In this document: piece by piece, positions 1 to 7,575 of the stretch
How positions within the stretch are numbered: position 1 is the first letter of the stretch
Layout: every line of letters begins with the position of its first letter
NCBI GenBank assembly: GCA_025058055.1
Contig: JANXEU010000026.1
Coordinates: forward strand, 1 to 57,426
DNA: 57,426 bases
Direction of reading: 5' to 3'
Source: Candidatus Calditenuaceae archaeon
GTDB taxonomy: Archaea; Thermoproteota; Nitrososphaeria_A; Caldarchaeales; Calditenuaceae
Notes under the pieces: generated by a model
Told to the model about the DNA's origin: nothing
The model's input: only the letters and a program-made list of their open reading frames with translations
Database searches by the model: none
Translations under genes and position numbers: made by a program

Positions 1-882
1 ACGCTCCTTCTTCGGCATACGACCGGTGAGGCTGACCGGCTGGAAGTTCACCGCCCTGACGACGTCGATGTTCGCGAACCCGAACCTTATGATGTCGCCG
101 AGCTCGTGGTCGTTGACGCTCTTGATCACGGTCGGGACGAGCACTATGCCCACGCCTAGCTTTCTGGCGTTCTCGAGTACACCCGGCACCTCCCAGTGGT
201 TCTTCGGGTTGGTCCTCGGCGTTACACCGTCGAAGCTCATGTAGAGGTTGCTAACCCCGGCCTCCTTCAACCTCTTGAAGTACTCAAACTCCCTGCCGAG
301 CCTGATGCCGTTGGTGTTGAGCTGAATGTGATCAACTCCGACCTCCTTGAGGATCCTAACGATCTCTGGAAGATCGTCCCTGAGCGTGGGCTCGCCACCG
401 GTGATCTGGATCGAGTTGCCCGGCACCGGTCGCTCGGCCCTCAGGTTGAGTGCCATCTCCCTTATCTGGTCAAGGGTCGGCTCGTAAATGTAACCCGCTT
501 TCTCGGCGTAGAAGAAGCAGTACCAGCAGTGTAGGTCGCAGCGATTCGTAATGACCAAATTGGCGAGGCCCGTGTGGCTGAGGTGACTGCTGCAGAGGCC
601 GCAGTTGGCCGGACACGCACACTTGGGCATCTCGACGTCGGGGTTCCCCGTGCCCTTACCGTCCTTCAGCCACTTCGCGAACTTGTAGTACATCTGGGCG
701 TCTCCGAAGTAGAGCTCGTCGAACTCGCCGTGGACCGGGCAGACCTTCCTGATGTAAATCCTGTTGTTCTCCTCGAAGACCTCGGCTGGGAGGATCCTGT
801 TGCACTCCGGGCAGATGCTCCTTGTAGTGGTCACCAGCTTTTGCTTCAGCTCCGTTTTTATGGTCTCCACTGTTACAGCCAT
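1..882 (-). CDS. tes: Radical SAM tetraether lipid synthase (Tes/GDGT-MAS-like), C-terminus truncated by window edge
   Basis: Reverse-strand reading gives MAVTVETIKTELKQKLVTTTRSICPECNRILPAEVFEENNRIYIRKVCPVHGEFDELYFGD...CPANCGLCSSHLSHTGLANLVITNRCDLHCWYCFFYAEKAGYIYEP...QITGGEPTLRDDLPEIVRILKEVGVDHIQLNTNG...SFDGVTPRTNPKNHWEVP; radical SAM CxxxCxxC (CDLHCWYC). Not in ORF track because it runs off the edge. Confidence 0.85.
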   Translation of the reverse strand, partial: MAVTVETIKTELKQKLVTTTRSICPECNRILPAEVFEENNRIYIRKVCPVHGEFDELYFGDAQMYYKFAKWLKDGKGTGNPDVEMPKCACPANCGLCSSHLSHTGLANLVITNRCDLHCWYCFFYAEKAGYIYEPTLDQIREMALNLRAERPVPGNSIQITGGEPTLRDDLPEIVRILKEVGVDHIQLNTNGIRLGREFEYFKRLKEAGVSNLYMSFDGVTPRTNPKNHWEVPGVLENARKLGVGIVLVPTVIKSVNDHELGDIIRFGFANIDVVRAVNFQPVSLTGRMPKKER

Positions 883-1508
883 GCCGGCAGGCCGCGCTCT
901 ACTAATGATTTAAGGGTTTTCACACGTGACATACGATGAAACTTCGCAGTGCTCCTAAATGGGTTGGGTAAGAGTTTCAAGAGGGCTTTTCGCGCAACCT
1001 ATCGGGGGCACACCCGGCTCGGTGACGGCTGGCACTGCTGATTCAAGGTTAACATACGAACAGGTATTAACAGCACAGTAAACCGAAGATCCCGCACTCA
1101 AAGGCCAGAGAGCTGACTCCCTTACGTCAAAGTTCGTAGGAGGGAATTGGAATAATTGATCATTCACGTTCATTTTGCGGATGTCCACGGAATGGCATGC
1201 CCTCGAAAAGACGTGTGCTTTCGGACCCTCTGAAGTGGAGAGCCCAGACGTGAAATCAACCGCTTGGATAACGGTAGTAAAGGTCCTGAATGTCCACTAG
1301 GAGTAGGTGAGCAGAGCGGTCACTCTCAGGTTGCCGATATTGCCCGCGTCAACGTTTCTTGAGGAGTGAGTCGCAGAGGAACTCGTTAGCCCGAAAGCCT
1401 CTTCCATAGAGCAGAAGTCTCACTCCCGCGAGTGTGAAGAAGAGGAAAGACTTCAACAGAAGAACGCGTCAAGCTTTATAACGCTGTCGATAGAGGTTAG
1501 GTAACGAT

Positions 1509-2435
1509 ATGAAACTGATCTCTTTTTCAGTGTCAGAAATAGTCAAGGTGGGTCTTCTGACTGACAGAGGTGTTCTAGATCTGGCTGCATGTTATAAGAT
1601 GTTTTACGATGACGAGGTCCCGGTCTGGCTCTATTCGATGAGGAGTTTCCTCGCCGCTGGTGAAGACGCCTTCGATCTCGCATCGAGGTTGGAGAGAAAA
1701 GCAGCTAGTTATGGGTCTGGAAAACCGCTCTATCATAAGCCCTCAGAGATAACCTACAGAGCTCCGGTTCCCGACGCTAGGAAAATTCTCTGCGTAGCGG
1801 CGAATTACGTATCACATGGACAGGAGATGAACATAAGAATTCCGGATAGGCCGTACTTCTTCGGGAAATACTCGAACAGCTTGACAGGCCACGAGGAGAA
1901 CGTGATCATTCCCAAGACATCGACCAAAGTTGACTACGAGGTCGAACTAGCGGTAATTATCGGTAAGAGGGGGAAATACATCCCCAAGGAGAAGGCCCAT
2001 GAGTACGTCGTGGGCTACACGGTTTTCAACGACGTGAGCTTCAGGGACAAACAGTTCCCGCTAGGATGGCCTCATCAGCTCAACCCGTACGGACAGAACT
2101 GGATACTCGGAAAAAGCCTTGACACGGCAGCACCATGCGGACCCTATCTGGTCACTAAGGACGAAGTCGGTTCACCTTACCCCCTACGGCTCCTCCTTAG
2201 GGTAAACGGTGAAGTGAGACAGGAAGGTTCGACCGACGAAATGTACTACAAAATCGGGGATTTAATAGAATACATCTCTGATGGACTGACATTGGAACCC
2301 GGCGACATAATAGCTACTGGAACGCCTGCAGGCGTCGCGGCAGCGGGCAGACCGTTCCTAAAGGAGAGCGACGTCATGGAGGCGGAGATTGAGAAGATAG
2401 GACTTCTCCGAAACAGGCTTGTCAAAGAGACTTAA
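1509..2435 (+). CDS. Fumarylacetoacetate hydrolase family protein
   Basis: KILCVAANYVSHGQEM...PYFFGKYSNSLTGHEENVIIPKTSTKVDYEVELAVIIGKRGKYI...YVVGYTVFNDVSFRD...GDIIATGTPAGV; TATA-like CTTTATAA about 30 nt upstream. Confidence 0.93.
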   Translation: MKLISFSVSEIVKVGLLTDRGVLDLAACYKMFYDDEVPVWLYSMRSFLAAGEDAFDLASRLERKAASYGSGKPLYHKPSEITYRAPVPDARKILCVAANYVSHGQEMNIRIPDRPYFFGKYSNSLTGHEENVIIPKTSTKVDYEVELAVIIGKRGKYIPKEKAHEYVVGYTVFNDVSFRDKQFPLGWPHQLNPYGQNWILGKSLDTAAPCGPYLVTKDEVGSPYPLRLLLRVNGEVRQEGSTDEMYYKIGDLIEYISDGLTLEPGDIIATGTPAGVAAAGRPFLKESDVMEAEIEKIGLLRNRLVKET

Positions 2436-2594
2436 GTGAATCGCCTGTTGTGGGGGAGTAAGGTCATCTTTTCGGATGTCCGAAGGACGCTGACGACTAG
2501 CCATCGTGAAGTTCGTTTACGGAATTCGACTCGACGTGGCCGATGAACGGGACAGGAGTCGGTAAATAGAAGGAGGAGTGGCGGTTGTGGGTAA

Positions 2595-3407
2595 TTGAGA
2601 GCGTCAATAGTTCTGTCCAGGAGTGACCACTCTTCGATGATGGTGAGAGAATACCTGGTGGAGGTGCTGGGGTTCGAGGCCCTTAGGGGAGGAGAGGTTG
2701 AGGTCCTCGCTAAAGGCGGATTGACGGCGGTTGTCCTGAGAGGGCTGCACCTCTACACCTCTGTAGATGAGCTGACATCGCTTCAGTCGGACCTACTCGT
2801 GGTCGCCTCTACTCACCGCTCGGAGCACGGCGTCAAGGCCCTGACGGTGCACTCAACCGGGAACTGGACCTCCGAGGCGACACACGGAGGCATCCCGAGG
2901 AGGGTCTCAGCGACGCACGCAGGCGCGATGAGGGTGGCCTTCGACGCGCTACTGGAGGAGGCCCAGTCGAACAGAGAGCTCCACGGATGGTGGGTCGGAC
3001 TGGAGGTGACGCATCACGGCCCCTACTCGCCAGTGCCCCTGATCTACGTGGAGTTCGGGGGACCGGAGGACGCCAGGAGGGACCCCGCGGCTGCTGAGGC
3101 CGTCGCCGAGTCGTGCCTTCGGGTACTGAAGTCCTGTGAGCGGTCGAACAAGGGATCGATAGGCGTAGGAGGGGGACACTACGCGCCGACATTCACGCGG
3201 GCTATGAGGGGGCGGCTCTACGACGTCACGCATGTCCTGCCGAAGTACTGCATGCCTGAGGGTCTCGAGCTTTTAAAGGAGGCTGCGGCCAGTGTCCACG
3301 ACGGTTGTAGGTACCTGATTATAGACTGGAAGGGCACGCCCAGCCATCATAGGTCGGTGGTGGCGAGGATCGCAGAGGAGCTCAGGGTGGAGCTCGTCAG
3401 ACTGTGA
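2595..3407 (+). CDS. dtdA: D-aminoacyl-tRNA deacylase (archaeal DtdA type)
   Basis: MRASIVLSRSDHSSMMVREYL...GLEVTHHGPYSPVPLIYVEFGG...GVGGGHYAPTFTRAM...THVLPKYCMPEG...YLIIDWKG; TTG start. Confidence 0.92.
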   Translation: MRASIVLSRSDHSSMMVREYLVEVLGFEALRGGEVEVLAKGGLTAVVLRGLHLYTSVDELTSLQSDLLVVASTHRSEHGVKALTVHSTGNWTSEATHGGIPRRVSATHAGAMRVAFDALLEEAQSNRELHGWWVGLEVTHHGPYSPVPLIYVEFGGPEDARRDPAAAEAVAESCLRVLKSCERSNKGSIGVGGGHYAPTFTRAMRGRLYDVTHVLPKYCMPEGLELLKEAAASVHDGCRYLIIDWKGTPSHHRSVVARIAEELRVELVRL

Positions 3408-3630
3408 GTCGGATGGCCGTAGTTAGTCGGGAACAACAGCGTTAACCACGGGAATCACACAGTTTCCGAACGAGATCATGGCGAGACGGCTGCTGATGCC
3501 GCAGCCGGAGTCGGCTTTCTCTAAATCTTTCCAGACCCAGAAGTCAGTTTGGACTTCTGCTCCTCGGCAACAACCCCAAACGATTTTATACTGAAGCCCG
3601 TAGTTTGAATAAATTGAGTCATGATGTGAC

Positions 3631-4182
3631 ATGCGAACACTTGGGCTTTCCCGGGTTGCACTCGTTGCGATGGTAGTGGTAGCGATAGTGGCTGTGTCCG
3701 GCCTATCGGTGTTCATACTGGCCCCTGGTGCTAGGACTTTAAGGCTCGAGGCTTTTGAGTTCGGCTTCGACGGCCATTTCGGTGGACCCACACTGAGAGT
3801 CAAGGTCGGCGAGACGCTTAGAATAACTCTGGTCAATAGAGGTGGCATAGAGCACGAATTCATGGTGGTTAGAGACGTGAACGAGTTCCTTGAGCAGATC
3901 CAGCTGAAAGTAAGGGAGCTCCAGGCCAAGGGCTTGAAAGAAGAACAAATAAAGACCTCAGAGGAGATCGAAGAGATACACGAAAATTTCGTAGCGGTCA
4001 AGCTCATGGTTGGAGGTAAGGAGAGCATGGAAGTCGAGGTAGACCGCGGAGAAACTGCCCAGTTCGAAGTTACCTTCAGAGCACCGGGGACGTTCTACTA
4101 CGTATGCGCCGAGTTTGAGGCGACGTTTCCGTCGACCCACGCAGACAGAGGCATGTACGGCACGATCATAGTGGAGGCATAA
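3631..4182 (+). CDS. Membrane-anchored cupredoxin-domain protein with long insertion
   Basis: N-terminal hydrophobic helix; cupredoxin strand pattern; IEHEFMVV and TFYYVC...STHADRGMYGTIIVEA copper-ligand-like His/Cys/His/Met. Confidence 0.8.
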   Translation: MRTLGLSRVALVAMVVVAIVAVSGLSVFILAPGARTLRLEAFEFGFDGHFGGPTLRVKVGETLRITLVNRGGIEHEFMVVRDVNEFLEQIQLKVRELQAKGLKEEQIKTSEEIEEIHENFVAVKLMVGGKESMEVEVDRGETAQFEVTFRAPGTFYYVCAEFEATFPSTHADRGMYGTIIVEA

Positions 4183-4308
4183 TACAGCAACGAAGGGATT
4201 TTTATAAATGGACTCAAAGACCGAAGCCCAAGTCTTAAAAGTCGCTCCGATGATGCCTTCTCTTGAGTCAACCAGTTAGATGTCAAGAGGAAAACCACTG
4301 GTTAAGTG

Positions 4309-4599
4309 GTGTGGCCTAAGCCTGCCTTTAGGGTCTCAGAGGTCGGTGAACCGTCAAGCGAGAGATCGATCGATGTCGGAGGAAGCCATGCGCTTGGGCC
4401 TTCACGAGGTCGATGAGGGCGGGGCTTACAACTCCACACATCCAGCCGGAGTACCGTGTTCCCGAGGGAAGGGGCTCCGTCCAGCACCTCCGACGGCTTT
4501 AGGTACGTGCTTATAGCGTGGAGGGGCCGGCCAGACCACCACAGGGCAACCGTGCCTAGAACCTGCAAGGAGCTCGGGTTAATGCTAACATGGCTCTGA
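4309..4599 (+). pseudogene. Frame-broken relic of the dtdA C-terminal half
   Basis: MRAGLTTPHIQPEYRVPEG (compare dtdA MRGRLYDVTHVLPKYCMPEG), then a frame change, then STSDGFRYVLIAWRGRPDHHRATVPRTCKELGLMLTWL* (compare ASVHDGCRYLIIDWKGTPSHHRSVVARIAEELRVELVRL*); VGGSHALGP matches VGGGHYAP. Confidence 0.85.
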
Positions 4600-4665
4600 A
4601 AGGCTGAATCTGTGTTGAGCCGACACTGAAATATACGGGTATAACAGCGTTAAGATAGGAGAATC

Positions 4666-5049
4666 ATGCTGTTGCCGAGTGAGATAGAAGCGAAGTGGCT
4701 GCTCCCCACGCTGAGGGCCCTAGTCGTCAAGAGGTTGGTGACGGAGTACGGACTTACTCAGGAGAGGACCGCATACCTGCTCGGGATAACGCAGGCCTCG
4801 GTCAGCAACTACCTAAGGGAGGTCAGGGGAAAGTGCTGTTACACCAGTCTCAGGTTGCCGGCCTTGGAGCAGCACGCGGATGCGATCGCATCGGTCGCCT
4901 ATGACAGCCAAGACCCCCACAAAGTCGTTAAGGCGATTCAGGAGGCGATAGGCCGGATCAGGCAGGACAGGACGCTCTGCGAGATCCACAAGTACCTCGA
5001 GCCGGAGCTGGACGTAGAGAACTGCGACATCTGCGGCACTTTTCACTGA
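4666..5049 (+). CDS. HTH transcriptional regulator with C-terminal Cys motif (COG2522-like)
   Basis: VKRLVTEYGLTQERTAYLLGITQASVSNYLREVRGKC HTH; C-terminal CEIHKYLEPELDVENCDICGTFH. Confidence 0.78.
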   Translation: MLLPSEIEAKWLLPTLRALVVKRLVTEYGLTQERTAYLLGITQASVSNYLREVRGKCCYTSLRLPALEQHADAIASVAYDSQDPHKVVKAIQEAIGRIRQDRTLCEIHKYLEPELDVENCDICGTFH

Positions 5050-5211
5050 CGACCGGACAGATGCTTCTATAGTTACGCTCAGTTACCCCATGGCCGATCA
5101 TCGGCTCACTGGAGAGTCCTTCATCATCGCGTCACGGAGCCGGCACTTCGTTGAAATAAACATGAAATCGATCGACACAGCTAAAAATGACTGCGGAACC
5201 ACAGGGAAGGG

Positions 5212-5427
5212 ATGAGGGCCGGAGAAGGAACGACCAGAAGGTTCGGGGCGAGGTACGGTGCGAGGCTGAGGAAGAGGCTCGAGGAGCTAGAGAAGACGCA
5301 GTACGCCACCTATCGCTGCGAGCGGTGTGGCAGGGTCGCCGTCAGGAGGGTCGCCATCGGGATATGGGAGTGCGGCAAGTGCGGCAACAGGTTCGCCGGA
5401 GGAGCTTGGGCCCCTAGTCCCACCTGA
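5212..5427 (+). CDS. rpl37ae: 50S ribosomal protein L37Ae
   Basis: TTRRFGARYGARLRKRLEELEKTQYATYRCERCGRVAVRRVAIGIWECGKCGNRFAGGAWAP. Confidence 0.95.
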   Translation: MRAGEGTTRRFGARYGARLRKRLEELEKTQYATYRCERCGRVAVRRVAIGIWECGKCGNRFAGGAWAPSPT

Positions 5428-5430
5428 GCG

Positions 5431-5688
5431 ATGCACCGCTGTAAGCTCACGGTACTGCTCAAGAGCCCGGACGCGTCATTCATCTGTGCCGCCCTCCTTC
5501 CTGAGGCTGGCGTCCTTCCCGGGGGCAGGTCGGTGGCCTCGGTCGAGTGTTCGGACAGCAGCATGAGGCTGATGATCAAGGCCGAGGACACCGTCGCGAT
5601 GAGGGCCGCAGCGAACTCGTTCCTGAGGTGGATCTCCGCGGTAGAGATGTCCCTCGACGAGATCGAGGGGCTCACACCGAGAAGGTGA
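5431..5688 (+). CDS. pcc1: KEOPS complex subunit Pcc1
   Basis: Small CTAG/Pcc1-like protein: VECSDSSMRLMIKAEDTVAMRAAANSFLRWISAVEMSL; follows L37Ae. Confidence 0.8.
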   Translation: MHRCKLTVLLKSPDASFICAALLPEAGVLPGGRSVASVECSDSSMRLMIKAEDTVAMRAAANSFLRWISAVEMSLDEIEGLTPRR

Positions 5689-5732
5689 GCGCTTCGATAC
5701 CGCGCGATGCGTTCAGGACAGCTGTTGTATCC

Positions 5733-6101
5733 TCAAGCCTTCCAGACTAGGGCCAGCAGCCCACCCACGATGCCTAGCAGCGCACCGATCAGTAACCCTC
5801 CCATTCCCAAGAGGCTGACGGCGGAGAAGACCAGAATGACTGTTCCCCAGCTTTGGGCCTGCTCCGGACGGCTGTACAGCAGAAGGGAAGCTACGAGGAC
5901 CACCGCACCCGAAACGAGGCCTATCGAGGAGAAGACCAGCCACAGCGACCCCATCATCCCCCACATCGGCATCATCCAGCCCCCCATGGGCATCCAGCGC
6001 CACCACGTCCACGCCGCGATCCCCATTACGCCTCCAGCGAGCATGAGGGCTCCAGCAACGAGGGATATGACAAAGGCCGCGACGGGCTTCTGGACGGACA
6101 C
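5733..6101 (-). CDS. Met/Trp-rich small multi-pass membrane protein, function unknown
   Basis: Four hydrophobic segments, with WTWWRWMPMGGWMMPMWGMMG after the first. Confidence 0.7.
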   Translation of the reverse strand: MSVQKPVAAFVISLVAGALMLAGGVMGIAAWTWWRWMPMGGWMMPMWGMMGSLWLVFSSIGLVSGAVVLVASLLLYSRPEQAQSWGTVILVFSAVSLLGMGGLLIGALLGIVGGLLALVWKA

Positions 6102-6170
6102 CCCACCCGCACCAAATCTTTCTCGGAGTGGGTAAAGAAAAGGACTTCCTGAAACGCGTTGAAACGGAGC

Positions 6171-6605
6171 TCAGAAGACCACGAAGGGCGGGCCGATGTC
6201 GAGCAAGACCCGCCTCATGTCCATCAGCTCGCTCTCCTTCGGATCGCCTTCGTAGGGCTGACCGTCAACGTAAACACGCAACCTCAGCCCCGAGGCCCTC
6301 AGGTCGACGTCGAGCACCCTCTCCTCGGTCAGCGGCTGGCCTCAAATGTTGAAGAACTGACCCAGCTTGGCCCTGATCTTCCTCGGCGCCTCGACGTGTA
6401 TCAGACCTGTCGTGTCGTGGGTGTGGATCAAGTACATGCACCTGTTGGGGATGATGCCAACGTTAGCCGGGACCGTCCTCTTCTCTCCCCTGACGTAGAC
6501 CTCGAGGAGCGCGTGGACGTGGTATGCCACCTGCTCCATCGACCAGCACTCTATGCCCGAAATGGGCTCTCCGACCACTCTCGGTGATGGTTCCCTGCTC
6601 AGCAT
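6171..6605 (-). pseudogene. Conserved archaeal HTHD...HIE-type protein interrupted by in-frame TGA at a Trp position
   Basis: HVHALLEVYVRGEKRTVPANVGIIPNRCMYLIHTHDTTGLIHVEAPRKIRAKLGQFFNI*GQPLTEERVLDVDLRASGLRLRVYVDGQPYEGDPKESELMDMRRVLLDIGPPFVVF*; TGA at 6342-6344, reading frame continues to 6171. Confidence 0.75.
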
Positions 6606-6757
6606 CTAATACCCGCTGACCAGCACAACGGTTACCAGAACGGAAATGTAACCGAGCCTCGGCATGTAGTAGGTGAAGGGGTGCTTAATCCTCACGTGAG
6701 CCCTGAGACCAGCCTCGGTCACGAACGTCGCACCACATCTCTTACAGCGGTGTTCAT
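6606..6757 (-). pseudogene. C2H2 zinc finger + single TM small protein with apparent 1-nt frameshift at its start
   Basis: HRCKRCGATFVTEAGLRAHVRIKHPFTYYMPRLGYISVLVTVVLVSGY*; the only near ATG (6757) is out of frame by one base; stop abuts the next gene's start. Confidence 0.6.
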
Positions 6758-6969
6758 CTGGTCCCTAACGACGCTCTACCCGTATTTATGGCGTCACGAA
6801 TACGCAGGTGAAACGGACTGAATCGCTCCGTGACGCTGCGAAGACACCTCGAAGCAACCGAATGGTCGCTTGGAGCTGAAGGGGGATACATTTGGTATCG
6901 AAGTGTTTCGTCACGTTTCACCAACTACTAATTGCCTACCCGGTGAGGTAATAGGTCAGGTGAGCTAGA

Positions 6970-7575
6970 GTGAAGTGGTGGCACGTCCCAGCAGTCGCCG
7001 CTGTCGCAGCTCTGGCTTTGGCCTTGACCCTCGCGTTGTCGGCCAGCGCGTTCATGACGCGACAACAGCCCGCGCCCCAGTCCCAGTACTGGGGGCAGGG
7101 AACAGGCCCGATGAAACCGACGGGTTGGATGGGCCGCATGATGGGTGTCTGTCCGTGCATGGGGTGGATGTGGGGAGCTCCGCAACAACCTCAACCACAG
7201 CAACAGGCACCTACGTCGGAGCCCGACGTGGAGGTCGTGGTCTTCGCGGGTGACTTCGGTTTCGGCAGGAGCAGGGACTCCATCACCTCACCGGGACCTG
7301 AAATCAGAGTGAAGAGGGGATCTCTGGTCAAGCTGACCCTAGTGAACGTCGGAAAAGCGGTCCACGTCCTCACGGTCGTCGGGGTCTTGAGGGGGGACTC
7401 AGGGGCCTCTCCGGTATTCCCCGGTGCACAGGCCGGGACGCCCGCGAACCCACTAACGCCGGGTCAGAGCCTCACGGTCTACTTCGTGGCCGACAGACCT
7501 GGAACATATTACTACGTCTGCAACGTCCCAGGTCACGTGACGGCCGGGATGTGGGGGAGGTTCGTGGTCGAGTGA
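6970..7575 (+). CDS. Blue copper (plastocyanin/sulfocyanin-like) protein with Met/Trp/Gln-rich linker
   Basis: Signal-anchor; GWMGRMMGVCPCMGWMWGAPQQPQPQQQ linker; KAVHVLTVVG and TYYYVCNVPGHVTAGMWGRFVVE type-1 Cu motif; GTG start. Confidence 0.88.
   Translation: MKWWHVPAVAAVAALALALTLALSASAFMTRQQPAPQSQYWGQGTGPMKPTGWMGRMMGVCPCMGWMWGAPQQPQPQQQAPTSEPDVEVVVFAGDFGFGRSRDSITSPGPEIRVKRGSLVKLTLVNVGKAVHVLTVVGVLRGDSGASPVFPGAQAGTPANPLTPGQSLTVYFVADRPGTYYYVCNVPGHVTAGMWGRFVVE

Noticed and set aside
26-939. Plus-strand ORFs 26-244, 196-534 and 574-939
   Set aside because: Antisense to the clearly recognisable minus-strand tetraether lipid synthase gene.
955-1188. Minus-strand 77-aa ORF
   Set aside because: No recognisable motif, start context or homologue; probably chance.
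2833-3233. Minus-strand ORFs inside dtdA
   Set aside because: Arg/Pro/Ser-rich antisense shadows of a high-GC coding region.
4280-4568. ORFs 4280-4516 (+) and 4302-4568 (-) as real genes
   Set aside because: They lie over the decayed dtdA relic; the similarity to DtdA is spread over different frames.
6342-6344. TGA recoding (Trp, Sec or Pyl) as explanation for the interrupted gene
   Set aside because: TGA terminates many intact genes in this window, no SECIS-like evidence is visible, and the neighbouring gene carries an independent lesion; nonsense mutation or sequencing error is simpler.
6159-6587. Plus-strand 142-aa ORF
   Set aside because: Antisense to the TGA-interrupted conserved protein, whose motifs (HTHD, HVEAP) are on the minus strand.
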